Origin: Verrucomicrobiota bacterium
GTDB lineage: Bacteria > Verrucomicrobiota > Verrucomicrobiia > Opitutales > Opitutaceae
Direction: 5' to 3'
DNA: 30,285 nucleotides
Assembly (NCBI GenBank): GCA_023386835.1
Contig: JAEWIY010000057.1
Span: forward strand, 1 to 30,285
Position 1 is the first letter of the stretch. Each line of letters opens with the position of its first letter. The notes under the pieces are model-generated. The model did no database searches and had not been told where the DNA came from. It saw only the letters and a list, made by a program, of their open reading frames with translations. This document shows positions 7,928 to 16,752 of the stretch, in pieces. A program made the translations under genes and the position numbers.

Positions 7928-10519
7928 ATGGTGCGGACGCTGAAAGCCGTGCGCCAGCCGGTGCTTGCGCCGCCGAAACGGAGCGGTCCTTGTCAGCCGG
8001 TGAGCCTGACGAGTGCTGATTTCGCCTTTCCGCCCACCCAAGACCCGGACGCCGCCCTGGAGAACTTCCTGGACGCGGTGCGACGGCGCGGGCTGGAGCT
8101 CTATGCCGAGCAGGAGGAGGCGGTGCTGGAGCTCTTCGCCGGTCGTAATGTCATTCTGAATACCCCAACCGGCTCCGGAAAGTCGCTCGTCGCAACCGCG
8201 TTTCACGCCCGGGCCCTCGCCGCCGGGCAGCGGTCCGTTTACACGTGTCCGATCAAGGCGCTGGTGAACGAAAAGTTTCTGGCGCTTTGCCGCGACTTCG
8301 GCCCGGAGAAGGTCGGCATGATGACGGGCGATGCCACGGTCAACCCCAGGGCACCAATCCTTTGCTGCACCGCCGAGATCCTCGCCAATATCGCCCTGGC
8401 GCGCGGCGCGAAGGCGGACCTGCACGCCGTTGTGATGGACGAGTTTCATTACTACGGCGACCCCGGACGCGGTTCGGCCTGGCAGGTGCCCTTGCTGACG
8501 CTGCCGCAGTGCCGCTTCCTGCTCATGTCGGCCACGCTGGGGGACACCACGTTCTTCGAGCGAAGCCTGACCGACTTGACTGGCGCCGAGACAGTCACCG
8601 TGCGCAGTGATCGTCGCCCGGTCCCGCTGGAGTTCGAGTATTCGGAGACTCCGTTGCTGGAGCGGGTCGCGGCCCTGATCGAGACACGGCGGGCGCCCGT
8701 GTACCTCGTCTATTTTACGCAGAGAGCCGCGTCCGAAGCGGCGCAAAGCTGGATGAGCCTCAACGTCGCGACGCGTGAGGAGAAGGAGGCGATCGCGGCG
8801 GCGCTGGAGGGCGTCCGCTTCAACAGTCCCTTCGGCAAGGACATGAAACGCTGGTTGCGCCACGGCATTGGCGTGCATCACGCGGGCTTGTTGCCGAAGT
8901 ATCGGATCCTGGTCGAACAGCTGGCCCAGCGCGGGCTGCTCAAGCTGATTTGCGGCACGGATACGCTCGGAGTCGGCATCAACGTTCCGATCCGCACGGT
9001 GGTGTTTACCCAACTCTGGAAGTACGACGGGCAGAAGGCCGCGGTCCTGGCGGTTCGTGACTTCCGGCAGATCGCGGGGCGGGCGGGGCGCCGGGGTTTC
9101 GACGATCAGGGGTACGTGATCGTCCAGGCGCCGGAGCACGTGATCGAGAACAAGCGGGCCGAGGAGAAGGCGGCCGCCGACCCGAAGAAGAAGCGAAAGC
9201 CCAAGGCGAGCGCACCGCTCGGGGTGATCGCGTGGGATCACCGCACGTTCGAGCGACTGCTGGCCGCGCCGACGGAAGAACTCGCGTCGCGCTTCGAGGT
9301 ATCCCCGGGCATGTTACTGCTGGTCCTGTCACGCGACGAAGACGGGTGCCGCGCCATGCAGCGTCTGATTCGCGCCTGCCATGAGACGCCTCATCGGAAG
9401 AAGGCGTTGCGGCGTCGCGCCTGGCAGTTGTTCCGCTCATTGCTGGAGCGCGGCATTGTGGAGTGGATTCCGCCGCAGCCGAGCGGGCGCAAGCTGCGGG
9501 TGAATGTCGAGCTACAGGAGGATTTTTCGCTCCATCGGGCCTTGTCGTTGTACCTGATCGATACTTTGGCGCGGCTGGATCCGGAATCACCCGATTATGC
9601 TTTCGACGTGCTGACGCTCTGTGAGGCCATCGTGGAGGATCCGGAGCAGATCCTGCGCAAGCAGGTCGACAAGCTGAAGGGTGAACGCCTGCTCGAGTTG
9701 AAGGAGGCCGGAGTGGCGTACGAGGAACGGATGGAAAAACTGGAGGAGGTGGAGCACCCGAAGCCGCTCCGCGAATTTCTCTACGAGACGTTTAACGCGT
9801 TTGCCGCGCTGCATCCATGGGTCGGCACGGAGAACGTCCGGCCCAAGTCGATCGCGCGGGAGATGTACGAGCGCTACAACTCCTTCGCCGACTACGTGAA
9901 GATTTACGGCCTGCAGCGTAGCGAAGGCCTGCTGCTACGCCACCTCTCGCAGGTTTGGAAAGTGCTGAGCCAAACGGTGCCGGAAGGCGCGAAGACCGAA
10001 GCGGTCGTGGAGATGGAGGACTACTTCCGCGAGCTGATCCGTGGCATCGACTCGAGCCTGCTCGAGGAGTGGGAGCGGTTGCGGGATCCGAACTACGTCG
10101 CCGCTGAAAGCGCCGACAAACCCGAGCGTCCGACCAATTTCGACGTGACGCGCGACCGAACGGCCTTTCGGCGGCTCGTGCGCCTGGCAGTGCTGTCTGT
10201 TCTGCAGGAAGTGGCGGCGGGTGATTGGGAAGCGGCCGCGGAGCGAGCGGGCACCGAGCCGCGCGTACTGGAGTCGGCGTTTGCGACCTACTGGGACGAG
10301 CACCCACGCTTTCGGCTGGATCCGGAAGGGCGCGCGGCGAAACACACCCACGTGGATGAAGGCGGCCCGGGAGCGCCGGAGTGGCAAGTCGCGCAGGTCC
10401 TGGTGGATCCAGAGGAAGCGAACGATTGGGAAGTGCGTCTTGTCGTCGACCTCGCCGCGTCGCGTCGCGCCGCGGCTCCCGTTCTGCGGTTTGAGTCGGT
10501 GGGCCGCATCGGCGGTTAG
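7928..10519 (+). CDS. Ski2-like DEAD/DEAH-box helicase with DUF3516-type C-terminal region
   Basis: A superfamily 2 helicase of about 863 residues. Motif I is NTPTGSGKS (from base 8159), motif II is the unusual DEFH (VMDEFHYYGD, about 8438), and motif III is MSATLGD. Late motifs are CGTDTLGVGINVP and RQIAGRAGRRGFD, the GRAGRRG form typical of Ski2/Mtr4 RNA helicases. After a Lys-rich linker (about 9170-9210), the long helical C-terminal half resembles the DUF3516 region of actinobacterial homologues. The role is probably in RNA processing or turnover; no bacterial substrate can be named from sequence. The start is uncertain. ATGs at 7910 and 7928 and a GTG at 8000 are all possible, and the conserved fold begins only near 8020. 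The frame is open upstream to 7871, overlapping the divergent kinase start. I prefer 7928 because GGA sits just upstream. Confidence 0.9.
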   Translation: MVRTLKAVRQPVLAPPKRSGPCQPVSLTSADFAFPPTQDPDAALENFLDAVRRRGLELYAEQEEAVLELFAGRNVILNTPTGSGKSLVATAFHARALAAGQRSVYTCPIKALVNEKFLALCRDFGPEKVGMMTGDATVNPRAPILCCTAEILANIALARGAKADLHAVVMDEFHYYGDPGRGSAWQVPLLTLPQCRFLLMSATLGDTTFFERSLTDLTGAETVTVRSDRRPVPLEFEYSETPLLERVAALIETRRAPVYLVYFTQRAASEAAQSWMSLNVATREEKEAIAAALEGVRFNSPFGKDMKRWLRHGIGVHHAGLLPKYRILVEQLAQRGLLKLICGTDTLGVGINVPIRTVVFTQLWKYDGQKAAVLAVRDFRQIAGRAGRRGFDDQGYVIVQAPEHVIENKRAEEKAAADPKKKRKPKASAPLGVIAWDHRTFERLLAAPTEELASRFEVSPGMLLLVLSRDEDGCRAMQRLIRACHETPHRKKALRRRAWQLFRSLLERGIVEWIPPQPSGRKLRVNVELQEDFSLHRALSLYLIDTLARLDPESPDYAFDVLTLCEAIVEDPEQILRKQVDKLKGERLLELKEAGVAYEERMEKLEEVEHPKPLREFLYETFNAFAALHPWVGTENVRPKSIAREMYERYNSFADYVKIYGLQRSEGLLLRHLSQVWKVLSQTVPEGAKTEAVVEMEDYFRELIRGIDSSLLEEWERLRDPNYVAAESADKPERPTNFDVTRDRTAFRRLVRLAVLSVLQEVAAGDWEAAAERAGTEPRVLESAFATYWDEHPRFRLDPEGRAAKHTHVDEGGPGAPEWQVAQVLVDPEEANDWEVRLVVDLAASRRAAAPVLRFESVGRIGG

Positions 10520-10569
10520 CCAGCGCAGAAAAATCAACGAAGCTGAAACTCCGCGACGCGCAGCGGGGT

Positions 10570-10616
10570 AGTGAGGGCAGACGGGAGACGTTTCCCGTCA
10601 CAACAAACACCTCACT
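10570..10616 (+). promoter_or_regulatory. Nested inverted repeats just upstream of the DUF4252 gene
   Basis: AGTGAGG (10570-10576) pairs with CCTCACT (10610-10616). Inside it GACGGGA (10580-10586) pairs with TCCCGTC (10593-10599). The outer 3' arm ends three bases before the ATG at 10620, where a ribosome-binding site would be. The structure could terminate helicase transcription or mask the start region. There is no purine-rich Shine-Dalgarno. Confidence 0.35.
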
Positions 10617-10619
10617 GCC

Positions 10620-11174
10620 ATGTATTCGTTTTTCCGTACACTCACCGCGGTCGCCCTCTCCGGACTCCTGGCCACCGCTGCTTTTGCCGCGCCTTCTTCC
10701 GCCCCCGGTTACGTCGACTTCGGCGAGTACACCGCCGGCAGCGGCGAGACCTTTGTGGAAGTGGATGTGGATGGCGCGCTGTTGAAGCTGGCTGCCCTCT
10801 TTGCGGACCGGGAAGACCCGGAGATCGGCAAACTTGTGGCCAATCTCGAGCGCGTCCGCGTGAACGTCTTCGACCTCACCGACGGCAACCGGGGCGCGGC
10901 GATTGAGCGCGTCCAGGCGCTCCGGGCGAAGCTGCCCAGCCAGGGTTGGAAACGCATCGTGACCGTGCAGGAGCGCGAAGGCGAAGACGTCGGCGTCTAC
11001 CTCAAGCAAGGTGAGGACAACGCCGTGCAAGGCATTGTTGTCACCGTTCTCTCCGGCTCGAAGGAGGCGGTGCTCGTCAACATCGTGGGCAACGTGACGC
11101 TCGAGCAAATCGCCACGGTCGGCCAGCGGCTCGACATCCAGCCTCTGCGCGATCTGAAGGTCGCCGCGCGCTAA
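10620..11174 (+). CDS. DUF4252-family secreted protein
   Basis: The 184-residue protein has a signal peptide ending near AFAAPSS (about residue 24). A mature domain with the DUF4252 pattern follows: GYVDFGEYTAG, FVEVDVDGALLKL, DPEIGKLVANLERVRVNVF, then LRAKLPSQGWKRIVTVQE and GIVVTVLSGSKEAVLVNIVG, ending in a helix. DUF4252 proteins are small secreted or lipid-anchored proteins of unknown function in Bacteroidetes, Verrucomicrobia and relatives. No lipobox cysteine is present, so this one is likely periplasmic. It is followed by a structurally similar membrane-anchored protein after 61 bases. Confidence 0.85.
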   Translation: MYSFFRTLTAVALSGLLATAAFAAPSSAPGYVDFGEYTAGSGETFVEVDVDGALLKLAALFADREDPEIGKLVANLERVRVNVFDLTDGNRGAAIERVQALRAKLPSQGWKRIVTVQEREGEDVGVYLKQGEDNAVQGIVVTVLSGSKEAVLVNIVGNVTLEQIATVGQRLDIQPLRDLKVAAR

Positions 11175-11195
11175 GCCCTGAACTCTCCACCTGGT

Positions 11196-11217
11196 CCCGT
11201 CGCGCTGTCGTGACGGG
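11196..11217 (+). terminator. Hairpin between the two DUF4252-type genes
   Basis: A 9-base-pair stem (CCCGTCGCG with CGTGACGGG, one G-U pair) has a CTGT loop and is followed by GGGCCAATTTCC. It may attenuate transcription into the second gene, which begins 19 bases later. Confidence 0.4.
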
Positions 11218-11235
11218 GGCCAATTTCCTCGCCCC

Positions 11236-11862
11236 ATGAACGCGACTCCCACTCCTCCGGCCCGGCCTCGCCGCTGGCTGCGGCGCGTCCTGATCGCCAC
11301 GACCGTCTGCGCTGTCGCGGCCCTGGTGGTGACGCTCAACGCCGTCACGTTGACGCGTGATGCCCGGGCGCTGAGCGCCGTGCTGAGTTCCTCGATTAAA
11401 GCTGATCCCGCCGTCCGGGTGCAGGGCTCCGTCGGCCCGATCTTTTGCACGTTGCTCCGCACCGGGCTGCGTTGGGTCGATGGTGTGCCGCCGGAGGCGC
11501 GACAGGCGCTCGCCGCCCTGCGGGCCGCCAGTGTAGCGGTTTATCACTACGACGAGGACCTCGAGCCGGCCGCGGAGGGCGGGATTCTGGACCAGGCCGA
11601 GCGGGCGATGCGGTCGCGTGGATGGAGCCGCACGGTCGCGGTGCGGGATGGTGCGGATCACGTGGTCGTGTACACCGCGCCGTCCGGCTGGGGGAGCGGT
11701 TCTCTGCGCGTTTGTGTGGCCGTTCGCAGCCGGCGGGAAATCGTGGTCGTGGAAGCCAAACTGGCCGTCCGCGAACTGCAGCAGCTGGTTCGTCTCTATG
11801 CGCCGGAGCTTGAGCTTCCGATCAGGGAAGCCCGGGCGCGGGACAGCGCCGAGCGCGTCTGA
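11236..11862 (+). CDS. Membrane-anchored protein, probably a diverged DUF4252 relative
   Basis: The 208-residue protein has an Arg-rich N-terminus and one hydrophobic helix (about residues 18-38), so it is probably anchored with its bulk outside the cytoplasm. The ordered pattern of its C-terminal half matches the upstream DUF4252 protein. ALRAASVAVYHYDED corresponds to the ERVRVNVFDLTD strand. MRSRGWSRTVAVRDG corresponds to LPSQGWKRIVTVQER. HVVVYTAPSG corresponds to VGVYLKQGE, and REIVVVEAKLAVRELQQLV corresponds to KEAVLVNIVGNVTLEQI. I read this as a diverged tandem copy. No catalytic motif is seen, and family assignment is inference. Confidence 0.75.
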   Translation: MNATPTPPARPRRWLRRVLIATTVCAVAALVVTLNAVTLTRDARALSAVLSSSIKADPAVRVQGSVGPIFCTLLRTGLRWVDGVPPEARQALAALRAASVAVYHYDEDLEPAAEGGILDQAERAMRSRGWSRTVAVRDGADHVVVYTAPSGWGSGSLRVCVAVRSRREIVVVEAKLAVRELQQLVRLYAPELELPIREARARDSAERV

Positions 11863-11877
11863 GACGATGCTTCGCGG

Positions 11878-11903
11878 CGGGAAACCGGTTTTTGGTTTTC
11901 CCG
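11878..11903 (+). terminator. Hairpin downstream of the DUF4252-type pair
   Basis: CGGGAAACC pairs with GGTTTTCCCG, leaving a one-base bulge and a T-rich loop. GAGACG (11861-11866, containing the upstream stop codon) and CGTCTC (11908-11913) can close an outer stem. It sits between the DUF4252-type genes and dinB. Confidence 0.45.
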
Positions 11904-11936
11904 ACCCCGTCTCGGTCGCATGGTGCTCTGCTCGCC

Positions 11937-13106
11937 ATGCGACCCGCCTTGCCAACCATCGTCCATCTGGATGCCGACGCGTTCTTTGTGTCGGTGGAGT
12001 TGGCGAAGCGTCCGGAACTGCGCGGGAAAAAGGTCGCGGTGGGCGGCCGGGAGCGCGGGATCATCTCGTCGGCCAGTTACGAGGCGCGGGCGGCTGGTGT
12101 TTATACTCCGATGCCGACCCAGCGCGCGCTGCGAGTCTGCCCGGATCTGATCCTGTTGCCCCACAGCGGTGAATATGGCCGGGTATCGCGGCAGATGTTC
12201 GACCTGTGCGAAACCGTGACGCCGTTGGTGCAGCGCAACTCGATCGACGAAGGTTATCTGGATCTCGGCCCCTGTGGGCTGAAAACCGTCGACGAAGTCA
12301 CGGCGAAGGTTCGCGACCTGCAGGCGCGCCTTTGGGCAGAGTTGCAGATACCCGTTTCAATGGGACTCGCGACCAACCGGCTCGTCGCGCAGATCGCGAG
12401 CAAACTGCGCAAGCCGCGCGGTTTTGTCGTGGTGTGGCCGGGCACGGAGGCGGCTTTTCTCGAGCCGCTGGACCTCGGTCGCATGCCGGGGGTTGGGCCG
12501 AAAACGGAGGAGTCGCTCAAGGCGCGCGGCCTGCACCGGGTGGCGGATGTCCTGGCGCGCAGCGAATCCGAACTGGCGGCGATTTTCGGCGCGGATTGGC
12601 GGGCGTTTGTCGCACGGTGCCGCGGCGAGGACGACCGGCCGGTGGAGACCGAGCACGAGGACGCGAAGAGCTATTCCCAACAGGAGACATTCGGGTCCGA
12701 CATCTCCGATTTTGCGGCGATCGAGCGCATCGCCAAGGGGATGATCGACGACCTGATGGCGAAGGTGCGGGCGGACCGAAAACGCGTGCGCACCCTGACC
12801 GTAAAAGTGCGGTACCCCGATTTTTCGCAGGAATCGGCTGGGCGCAGCTTGCGGGACGCCAGCGACCTCGAGGCGCCGTTTTATCCGCTGGTCACGCCGT
12901 TGCTTCGCCAGGCGTGGAGCCGACGCCGTCCGTTGCGGCTGGTGAGCGTGAAACTCTCCGGGGTCGACGATGCAGCGCCGCAGCTGGAGTTGTTTGCCGA
13001 AGACCAGGAGCGTCGGCGCCGGTTGGCGGAGGTTTTGGACCGGTTGAATGCCGTGCCGCGCGGCCAGGCGCCGAAGGTGAAACACGGGCATCAGCTCAAC
13101 GGCTGA
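11937..13106 (+). CDS. dinB: DNA polymerase IV (Y-family translesion polymerase)
   Basis: The 389-residue polymerase starts MRPALPTIVHLDADAFFVSVE, the usual DinB N-terminus, and I chose the ATG at 11937 for this reason. Catalytic Asp12 and the aromatic pair Phe16/Phe17 (steric gate) are present. The second catalytic acidic pair is in SIDEGYLDL, where most family members have SIDEAYLD. The helix-hairpin motif MPGVGPKTEESLKARG (about base 12482) leads into the thumb and little-finger domains. Near the end, QLELF (about 12980) fits the sliding-clamp-binding pattern and is followed by one further helix. It copies damaged templates with low fidelity. No imuA/imuB partner or LexA box is visible, and it appears to be a single-gene unit. 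Confidence 0.93.
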   Translation: MRPALPTIVHLDADAFFVSVELAKRPELRGKKVAVGGRERGIISSASYEARAAGVYTPMPTQRALRVCPDLILLPHSGEYGRVSRQMFDLCETVTPLVQRNSIDEGYLDLGPCGLKTVDEVTAKVRDLQARLWAELQIPVSMGLATNRLVAQIASKLRKPRGFVVVWPGTEAAFLEPLDLGRMPGVGPKTEESLKARGLHRVADVLARSESELAAIFGADWRAFVARCRGEDDRPVETEHEDAKSYSQQETFGSDISDFAAIERIAKGMIDDLMAKVRADRKRVRTLTVKVRYPDFSQESAGRSLRDASDLEAPFYPLVTPLLRQAWSRRRPLRLVSVKLSGVDDAAPQLELFAEDQERRRRLAEVLDRLNAVPRGQAPKVKHGHQLNG

Positions 13107-13229
13107 GGCTACGAGCGCTCCGGCGCGGAGGCACTTCAGCCGGCGGGCGTGGAACGACCCGACGCGGTGTGCGTTGTGCGCTTGCGAGACCCTGGGTTTC
13201 CGCCCACCACTCTGCGTTCCTTTTCAGCC

Positions 13230-13802
13230 ATGCCTATCTACGAGTACTACTGTCCGGACAATCACACCGTTTATCAGTTTTACGCGAAGACCCTGGCCCA
13301 GGGGCAGACGATTCCCAAGTGCCCTGACAATCCGGCGTGTCGGATGACCAAAGTCGTCTCGGCCTTCGCCATTACCAAAGGCGGCAAGTCTGACGAGCCA
13401 CCGCCGTCGTCGGATGCTGCGGGAGGAGAGGATCCGGAGGATGCCCGGATGGAAGCGGCGATGAACGCGATGGAGAGCGAGTTCGCTCACGTCGATGAGA
13501 ACGATCCCAAGGCGATGGCGCGGATGATGCGGCGCATGGCTGAACTCACGGGCGAGAAGCTCGACGGCCAGATGGAGGAAGTCGTCCGCAAGCTGGAGGA
13601 AGGGGTGGACCCGGAGTCGCTCGAAGACCAGATGGGCGGCGATGAGGCGGACGGCGGCGGAGATCCGTACGGGGACGATTTTGGCGGTATGGGCGGCGGT
13701 GCCGGCGACGCGCCCGAAAAGGCGGTCAAGGAGCCCAGGCAACGGTTTCGTATCCGTCGCATGGCACCGCGGCGCGACCCCAAGTTGTACGATTACGAGT
13801 AA
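13230..13802 (+). CDS. FmdB-like zinc-ribbon protein with long acidic tail
   Basis: The MPIYEYYC start is the hallmark of FmdB-type zinc ribbons and fixes the ATG at 13230, inside a longer open frame. The metal ligands are unusual. Instead of two CxxC knuckles there is Cys8-x3-His12 and Cys31-x5-Cys37 (CPDNH, CPDNPAC). A helical acidic domain follows (about residues 68-136; MEAAMNAMESEFAHVDENDP, MARMMRRMAELTGEKLDGQM). Then come a Gly/Asp-rich linker (about 136-160) and a basic end (RQRFRIRRMAPRRDPKLYDYE). At 190 residues it is about twice the usual FmdB length. Role unknown; nucleic-acid or protein binding is plausible. Confidence 0.8.
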   Translation: MPIYEYYCPDNHTVYQFYAKTLAQGQTIPKCPDNPACRMTKVVSAFAITKGGKSDEPPPSSDAAGGEDPEDARMEAAMNAMESEFAHVDENDPKAMARMMRRMAELTGEKLDGQMEEVVRKLEEGVDPESLEDQMGGDEADGGGDPYGDDFGGMGGGAGDAPEKAVKEPRQRFRIRRMAPRRDPKLYDYE

Positions 13803-13973
13803 CGCGTTCCCGCCGGTGGCCGCACGACGTGGCTTCAGTGCGGTGAACGGGGCTTTGGCCGCCTTCGCAAGACGACGCGAAGACGGCTGGCGGGAGGCGT
13901 GGACGAGGCGCGCCGGGGCTCTTGTCCACTTTCTTGATGCGTTTCCGCGCCGGCTGGTTTCAGTGGACGGTTT

Positions 13974-14783
13974 ATGTCGACCGATACCAGCGCCCAGCTC
14001 CGTCTTCGGATCCAAGCCGCGAAGGCCGCCGTCCTTTCCCAAACCGGTTTGCTGCACCGTGAATTCGGCCGGGCGGCGAGCCAGTGGAAGAGCGATGGCA
14101 CGCGCGTGACGGCGGTCGACCAGGCGATCTCCGAGAACATTCACTCGGCGATCCAGGCGCAGTTCCCCGACGACCAGTTCTTCAGTGAGGAATTGTCCGA
14201 TGGAACGGGGCCGTGGCCGATCACGAGCCGGTTTTCCTGGGTACTGGATCCGATCGACGGCACGAACAATTTTGCCAACGGCCTCGCGCACTGCGCCATC
14301 GCGCTCGCGCTGTGTGAAGACGGTGAACCCATCTATGGCGTGATCTATGATCATGCGCGACGCCGCCTCATTCATGGCGGACGCAACTTCGGCGTCTGGG
14401 ATGGCGAAACCGCGGCCCGGGTGCGACAGGACGACGCCCATTCGCAGACGTTGGTCGCCTTCCATAGCCCGATGGAGACGACCCGGTATCCGGGGCACGT
14501 CGAGGCTCTGGTTCGCCAGTTCAAGGTGCGCGCGCTCGGCAGTAGCACCCTGCACCTCGCTTACGTTGCGGTCGGCATTCTCGACGGCGTGGTGGACCAC
14601 AACGTGAAGATCTGGGACATCGCTGCGGCAATCCCGCTGCTCCGGGAGGGCGGCGGCGAGATCCATTTCTTGCGGGAAGCTCCGGTGCCGCTGCGGACTT
14701 TTGATCTCAAGATGCCGCGGATCTTCTTTCTTGCTGGCAGCAACGCGCTCTGCCGCCGGCTCCGCGAGGCGTTACAGGTTTGA
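13974..14783 (+). CDS. Inositol-monophosphatase-family phosphatase
   Basis: The 269-residue enzyme belongs to the Mg-dependent, lithium-sensitive phosphatase superfamily. Metal-site motifs are all visible: the acidic SEELSDG (residues 71-77), LDPIDGTNNFANG (91-103, with Asp92 and Asp95 as ligands), and KIWDIAAAIPLLREGGGEI (Asp215). The substrate could be inositol phosphate, histidinol phosphate or a related sugar phosphate; the sequence does not decide. It is preceded by 171 bases with no credible gene, which include the short inverted repeat GTCCACT/AGTGGAC (13924-13930 and 13961-13967). It is followed by a clear hairpin and converges on the ABC ATPase gene. Confidence 0.9.
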   Translation: MSTDTSAQLRLRIQAAKAAVLSQTGLLHREFGRAASQWKSDGTRVTAVDQAISENIHSAIQAQFPDDQFFSEELSDGTGPWPITSRFSWVLDPIDGTNNFANGLAHCAIALALCEDGEPIYGVIYDHARRRLIHGGRNFGVWDGETAARVRQDDAHSQTLVAFHSPMETTRYPGHVEALVRQFKVRALGSSTLHLAYVAVGILDGVVDHNVKIWDIAAAIPLLREGGGEIHFLREAPVPLRTFDLKMPRIFFLAGSNALCRRLREALQV

Positions 14784-14792
14784 TCTCGCCGT

Positions 14793-14813
14793 TGTCATGC
14801 CACGGGCATGACA
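14793..14813 (+). terminator. Hairpin terminator after the phosphatase gene
   Basis: A perfect 9-base-pair stem (TGTCATGCC with GGCATGACA) has a 3-base loop and starts 10 bases after the stop codon. The sequence after it is G-rich, without a T-tract. Confidence 0.55.
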
Positions 14814-14819
14814 GGGGAT

Positions 14820-14979
14820 GGGCCAAGGGCGAAGGGCCGGGGATCAAGTGACAAGTCCAAGAAAGAAGGGCCAAGGCATCCGGCACGACGTGCCACGTGC
14901 GCCGGTCTCGGGAGCCCTTGGTCCTTGTTACTTCATTCTTGGTCCTTCCGACTCGGTCTTGGCCCTTCTTCCTTGATCC
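14820..14979. repeat. AAGG/CCAAG-rich degenerate inverted-repeat cluster
   Basis: This non-coding stretch between convergent genes is built from short units such as GGGCCAAG, GGATCAAG and their complements. AGAAGGGCCAAG (14864-14875) is exactly complementary to CTTGGCCCTTCT (14958-14969). GGATCAAG (14841-14848) is complementary to CTTGATCC (14972-14979), nested in the right order. CTTGGTCCTT is repeated at 14917-14926 and 14938-14947. The left half is purine-rich and the right half pyrimidine-rich, so the whole can fold into one long imperfect hairpin. It may act as a bidirectional terminator or be a dispersed repeat. Confidence 0.7.
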
Positions 14980-14991
14980 TTGTTGCCTGGC

Positions 14992-16122
<1,131 letters not shown>

Positions 16123-16290
16123 AAACGGGGAGGGGAACGGGTGAGAGACGCCGCCGACAGGCGAGATTCCTCCGGGGGGCCGGTGAGTCAATCCTGCAGC
16201 CCGCTAAAGTTTAGCATTGCCCAATGGATACACGTAAGGCTTGTTGCCATAGGTCGCTACGCTTCCGTCGTCGGTCGAACCTCCATCGTC
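16123..16290. promoter_or_regulatory. Divergent promoter region with a short palindrome
   Basis: This 168-base stretch separates the ATPase gene from the ribbon-helix-helix gene and must hold both promoters. GCTAAAGTTTAGC (16203-16215) is a 13-base palindrome around a central G and a possible operator. AT-rich bases are concentrated here compared with the neighbourhood. No certain -35/-10 pair was identified. Confidence 0.35.
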
Positions 16291-16647
16291 ATGGCCAAGA
16301 AAAATTCCAGCAACGCTTCACCCCTCACGTTCGATCTGCCGGTCTCGCTGATCGGCAAGATCGCTTCTGCGCAGAGCAAACTCGGGCTCGCCTCCACCAG
16401 CGAGGTCGTCCGGGTGGCGATCGCCAAGTTCAACTTCGACCGTTACGAGCCGAACTCCGAGGAGCACCGCCAGATTTCCGTGCGGTTGCCGGCGGACATG
16501 AAGACGCTCCTGGCGAAGCAGTCGAAGAAGAAGAAGGTCAGCGTGGGTGAGCTGCTGCGCGTTGCGCTCGAAGGTCTCTCCGTTACCGGGTCGGCGAAGC
16601 CGGCCAAGCCGGCCAAGAAGGCGGCGACGAAGAAGTCCAAGAAATAA
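16291..16647 (+). CDS. Small protein with two ribbon-helix-helix-like units and a Lys/Ala/Pro tail
   Basis: The 118-residue protein begins MAKKNSSNASPLTFDLP; the ATG at 16291 lies inside a much longer open frame that is only the shadow of the ATPase gene. Residues 11-47 (LTFDLPVSLIGKIASAQSKL ... SEVVRVAIAKF) and 60-97 (RQISVRLPADMKTLLAKQSK ... VGELLRVALEGL) each look like a strand followed by two helices. This is the ribbon-helix-helix DNA-binding pattern. Two units in one chain would give a pseudo-dimer. The tail (about 101-118, KPAKPAKKAATKKSKK) resembles histone-H1-like bacterial tails and suggests non-specific DNA contact. No antitoxin/toxin partner is adjacent, and a strong terminator follows. 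Regulator or nucleoid-associated protein; which one is open. Confidence 0.75.
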   Translation: MAKKNSSNASPLTFDLPVSLIGKIASAQSKLGLASTSEVVRVAIAKFNFDRYEPNSEEHRQISVRLPADMKTLLAKQSKKKKVSVGELLRVALEGLSVTGSAKPAKPAKKAATKKSKK

Positions 16648-16680
16648 TCCCGGGCGGATCGCCGCCCCCCGTTTCTCTCC

Positions 16681-16720
16681 AAGGCAAGTCCCGCCCGGCG
16701 CGGGGCTTGCCTTTCGTTTT
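16681..16720 (+). terminator. Rho-independent terminator
   Basis: A 14-base-pair stem (AAGGCAAGTCCCGC with GCGGGGCTTGCCTT, one G-U pair) closes a 5-base loop and is followed by TCGTTTT. It ends the ribbon-helix-helix transcript and separates it from the aminotransferase gene. Confidence 0.88.
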
Positions 16721-16752
16721 CTGGAAGCCTTACGTCTCGGCCGATTTTGACC

